DNA from: CAKZNE01 sp040222435
GTDB lineage: Bacteria; Bacteroidota; Bacteroidia; Flavobacteriales; Schleiferiaceae
Direction: 5' to 3'
DNA length: 64,000 bases
Assembly (NCBI GenBank): GCA_965212245.1
Contig: OZ243107.1
Span: 310,001-374,000 of the forward strand
Shown: positions 61,820-64,000 of the stretch, piece after piece
Layout of the letters: every line of letters begins with the position of its first letter
Numbering within the stretch: the stretch's first letter is position 1
Program-made: the position numbers and the translations under genes
The notes under the pieces: generated by a model
Told to the model about the DNA's origin: nothing
What the model saw: the letters and a program-made list of their open reading frames with translations, nothing else
The model's database searches: none

Positions 61820-62890
61820 ATGTTGAAAAAACTAGCTGTCGTCTTTTTGTTTTTACCCGTTTTACTTTTTGGCCAGGGCCGGAAATACAGCAATGAGTTC
61901 CTGAATATTGGGGTGGATGCCCGGGCTATGGCTATGAGCAATTCAGTTATTGGTTCAGTAAATGATGTTACGGCAGGTTACTGGAACCCGGCCGGTTTGG
62001 CTGCAATCAAAGGAGATTGGCAGGCGGCAGCCATGCATGCTGAATATTTTGCCAGTATAGCGCAGTACGATTACCTGTCTTATGCTATGCCGGTAGATGC
62101 CGTAAGCACAGCAGGCGTCACTCTTATTCGTTTTGGTGTGGACGATATTCTCGACACCACTGAACTGATTGATGAAGACGGCAATGTGGATTACGACCGC
62201 ATCTCCAAATTCTCAGCGGCAGATTACGCTTTGATCGGTTCTTATGCACGTCAGTCTGCAAAAATTCCTAATCTGCGTTACGGTGCCAATGTAAAGCTCA
62301 TTTATCGCCAGATCGGTGACTTTGCCAATGCCATAGGTTTTGGTTTTGACGTGGGAGCTCAATACTCGGTAGGGGCCTGGCAATTTGGAGGGAACCTTAG
62401 AGACGTTACCTCTACTTTTAATTCATGGAGTTATGATCAGGAAAAATTAGATCGCCTGGTAGAGTTGGGCAACGAATTGCCCGAAGATGATCTTGAACTC
62501 ACCATACCCCGTTTACTTTTAGGAGTAGGGCGCAGCTTCAGACTAAATGAAAAATACAGCCTGCATACTGAAATTAATATGGATGTAACTTTTGACGGTC
62601 AGCGCAACACTTTGGTTTCGTCTGGTTTTGGAAACATAGATCCGGGCTTCGGTTTTGAATTGGGGTACCGCAATTTTGTTTTCTTACGTGGCGGAGCCGG
62701 TAATTTTCAAAGGGTGCGTGATTTTACAGGATCTACTGCTTATACAGTACAACCCAATCTGGGTATCGGTTTTAAATACCGGGGTATTCATATAGACTAC
62801 GCTCTTACTGATATAGGTAACGCATCTGATGCTTTATATTCCAATATTTTCTCAGTGAAGCTTAACTTTGCGGCCTTCAAACGGTCCTGA
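61820..62890 (+). CDS. PorV/PorQ-like outer membrane protein
   Basis: A 356-residue FadL-fold beta-barrel protein: signal peptide LKKLAVVFLFLPVLLFGQG, then FLNIGVDARAMAMSNSVIGSV and DVTAGYWNPAGLA, the typical opening of the PorV/PorQ group in Bacteroidota. Strands continue to the C-terminus (NIFSVKLNFAAFKRS). PorV shuttles T9SS cargo to the attachment complex. Paralogues exist, and which one this is cannot be told. The window has two T9SS cargo genes. ATG 61820 is chosen over an upstream ATG that would add a non-signal extension. The Lnt start overlaps its stop (TGATG). Confidence 0.85.
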   Translation: MLKKLAVVFLFLPVLLFGQGRKYSNEFLNIGVDARAMAMSNSVIGSVNDVTAGYWNPAGLAAIKGDWQAAAMHAEYFASIAQYDYLSYAMPVDAVSTAGVTLIRFGVDDILDTTELIDEDGNVDYDRISKFSAADYALIGSYARQSAKIPNLRYGANVKLIYRQIGDFANAIGFGFDVGAQYSVGAWQFGGNLRDVTSTFNSWSYDQEKLDRLVELGNELPEDDLELTIPRLLLGVGRSFRLNEKYSLHTEINMDVTFDGQRNTLVSSGFGNIDPGFGFELGYRNFVFLRGGAGNFQRVRDFTGSTAYTVQPNLGIGFKYRGIHIDYALTDIGNASDALYSNIFSVKLNFAAFKRS

Positions 62891-64000
62891 TGTTTCAAAG
62901 ACTTGGGTTAGCACTATGCACCCCTCTACTTTTATGGTTGGCCTGGCCCGAGGCAGGTATTACACCCTTTCTGTTTACCGGCTTTGTGCCATTACTCTTT
63001 CTGGAACAACAATTATCCGGTGCCCGTGCCTGGTTTTGGCTCACCTGGTTAAGCTTTGCTGTATGGAATGTGATGGGGGCCTGGTGGGTTGGTCAGGCGG
63101 ATTGGATCGGGGTTATTGCCACCGTATTTTTTAGTGCCCTTCCCATGTCTCTGGTTATGGTGCTGTTCCGTTTTGTTAAAAACAAACTGGGCAGCCAGCG
63201 AGGGTATATCGCATTACCTTTTCTATGGATATGCATGGAAGGCCTTCATAAATACTGGGATTTCAGCTTCCCCTGGTTTATTCTGGGTAATGGGTTTGCA
63301 GACCGGGTAAGCTGGGTTCAATGGTATGAATACACCGGCTCTTTTGGTGGCACCTTATGGGTATGGATCGTAAATATCGTAGTATTTCTCATCCTATCTT
63401 CCTTTAGTAAACATCGTGAATGGAAACCACTTACCGGCCAATTGATTCTCACCCTTGTTTTATTAATACTGCTCCCTATCCTTCTTTCGCACCAGCGTTA
63501 TTCCAATTATAAAGATAAAGGCCCGCAGGCTGATGTGGTGGTGATTCAACCCAATATTGATACATACACTGAAAAGTTTGAACTTTCCGAAGCTGAGCAA
63601 TTGCAAAAACTCATTAAGCTGGCCAAGCCTATGCTGGATGATTCCACAGACTTTTTGATAGGTCCGGAAACTTACTTACCTAAAGGAATTTGGGAAGACC
63701 GTTTTGACCAAAGCATAGCCATTAACATGCTTCGCCAACTTTGCGATACTCACCCGGACCTGCATATCATTATAGGGGCTACCACTCTTCGGCATTATGA
63801 ATATCAAAACAGCAGCTATACGGCTCGTCCCATGGAAAATGAGGATGGTTATTTTGACCTGTATAATACGGCTCTCTTCATAAACCGTACGGATAGTGTT
63901 CACACCTACCATAAATCCAAACTGGTAGCAGGGGTGGAAATGATGCCGCTATTCCGTTACATAGAGCCATTTTTCGGAGAGTATATACGCTTTAAGGGTG
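62890..64000 (+). CDS. lnt: apolipoprotein N-acyltransferase, 3' end beyond window
   Basis: The first 370 codons of an Lnt; the gene runs off the right edge. Eight or so membrane segments (to ~215) include HKYWDFSFPWFILGNGFA. The periplasmic nitrilase domain follows: VVVIQPNIDTYTEKF, catalytic-Glu segment FLIGPETYLPKG, then IIIGATTLRH and the catalytic-Lys segment HTYHKSKLVAGVEMMP. The catalytic cysteine is beyond the window. It adds the third acyl chain to lipoproteins. It is joined to the PorV-like gene by a one-base overlap (TGATG). Confidence 0.93.
   Translation, partial: MFQRLGLALCTPLLLWLAWPEAGITPFLFTGFVPLLFLEQQLSGARAWFWLTWLSFAVWNVMGAWWVGQADWIGVIATVFFSALPMSLVMVLFRFVKNKLGSQRGYIALPFLWICMEGLHKYWDFSFPWFILGNGFADRVSWVQWYEYTGSFGGTLWVWIVNIVVFLILSSFSKHREWKPLTGQLILTLVLLILLPILLSHQRYSNYKDKGPQADVVVIQPNIDTYTEKFELSEAEQLQKLIKLAKPMLDDSTDFLIGPETYLPKGIWEDRFDQSIAINMLRQLCDTHPDLHIIIGATTLRHYEYQNSSYTARPMENEDGYFDLYNTALFINRTDSVHTYHKSKLVAGVEMMPLFRYIEPFFGEYIRFKG

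Noticed and set aside
62868..63310. Two short plus-strand ORFs (62868-63134, 63089-63310)
   Set aside because: Other-frame shadows of lnt, which is open to the window edge.
1..64000. CRISPR arrays, tRNA/rRNA genes, insertion sequences, prophage
   Set aside because: I saw no spaced direct repeats, no tRNA-like cloverleaf or rRNA sequence, and no transposase, integrase or phage structural gene among the ORFs.

Overview
The window looks like chromosomal DNA of a Bacteroidota bacterium, most likely order Flavobacteriales. I place it no lower than that. The evidence is two proteins with type IX secretion C-terminal sorting domains (33051-35024 and 40315-42060), a PorV/PorQ-like outer membrane protein (61820-62890), several -7 boxes of the Bacteroidota type TAnnTTTG, few Shine-Dalgarno sequences, and Bacteroidota-typical families (DUF2911, DUF4173, DUF4625, DUF1015). 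There is no rRNA, tRNA, CRISPR array, transposase or phage gene. Genes are dense, many overlap by 1-4 bases, and no gap exceeds 300 bases; the largest (8890-9136, 30496-30749, 32818-33050, 42061-42347, 42621-42893) hold only promoters, terminators or nothing I recognise.

Layout. 1-3686: a lipoprotein N-terminus, two GT4 glycosyltransferases and a polyprenyl-phosphate sugar transferase. 3686-8889: an M1 aminopeptidase, then a four-gene unit of membrane proteins with a small winged-helix regulator. 9137-11245: RecG. 11285-17820: a surface polysaccharide locus (ABC export permease and ATPase, sulfotransferase, two GT2 enzymes, O-antigen ligase/polymerase). 17903-32817: mixed metabolism and signalling, including a VTT membrane protein, a class III aminotransferase, a PAS/GAF histidine kinase with a single-domain response regulator, a GlcD-type oxidase, DPP4, a POT peptide transporter, an exported thioredoxin, DUF1015, Dps, a thioesterase and a DUF2911/TPR protein. 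33051-36272: a T9SS cargo protein, a GNAT enzyme and a Crp-like regulator with an apparent frameshift.

36337-49568 is a fatty acid beta-oxidation region: acyl-CoA dehydrogenase, thiolase, fused hydroxyacyl-CoA dehydrogenase/enoyl-CoA hydratase, a MarR regulator and a long-chain acyl-CoA ligase. An ECF sigma factor with a membrane-anchored beta-barrel partner, a T9SS protein with PKD-like domains and a small membrane protein interrupt it. 49661-58803: a sulfotransferase, an amidohydrolase lipoprotein, a PagL-like deacylase, fumarase, an M23 lipoprotein, a GNAT-nitrilase fusion and an ACP phosphodiesterase. 58863-60610: a three-gene set of exported Cys/Met/His-rich proteins. 60777-64000: PurS, PssA, the PorV-like protein and a truncated Lnt.

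The strongest unexplained signal is a pair of long perfect palindromes sharing the 18-base core TATTATGCGCGCATAATA. One lies upstream of the MarR gene and one upstream of the distant acyl-CoA dehydrogenase gene. Each is centred exactly 21 bases upstream of a -7-like box. They look like the operators of a local MarR-controlled beta-oxidation regulon. The other candidate for an undescribed system is the 58863-60610 trio, possibly for metal handling.
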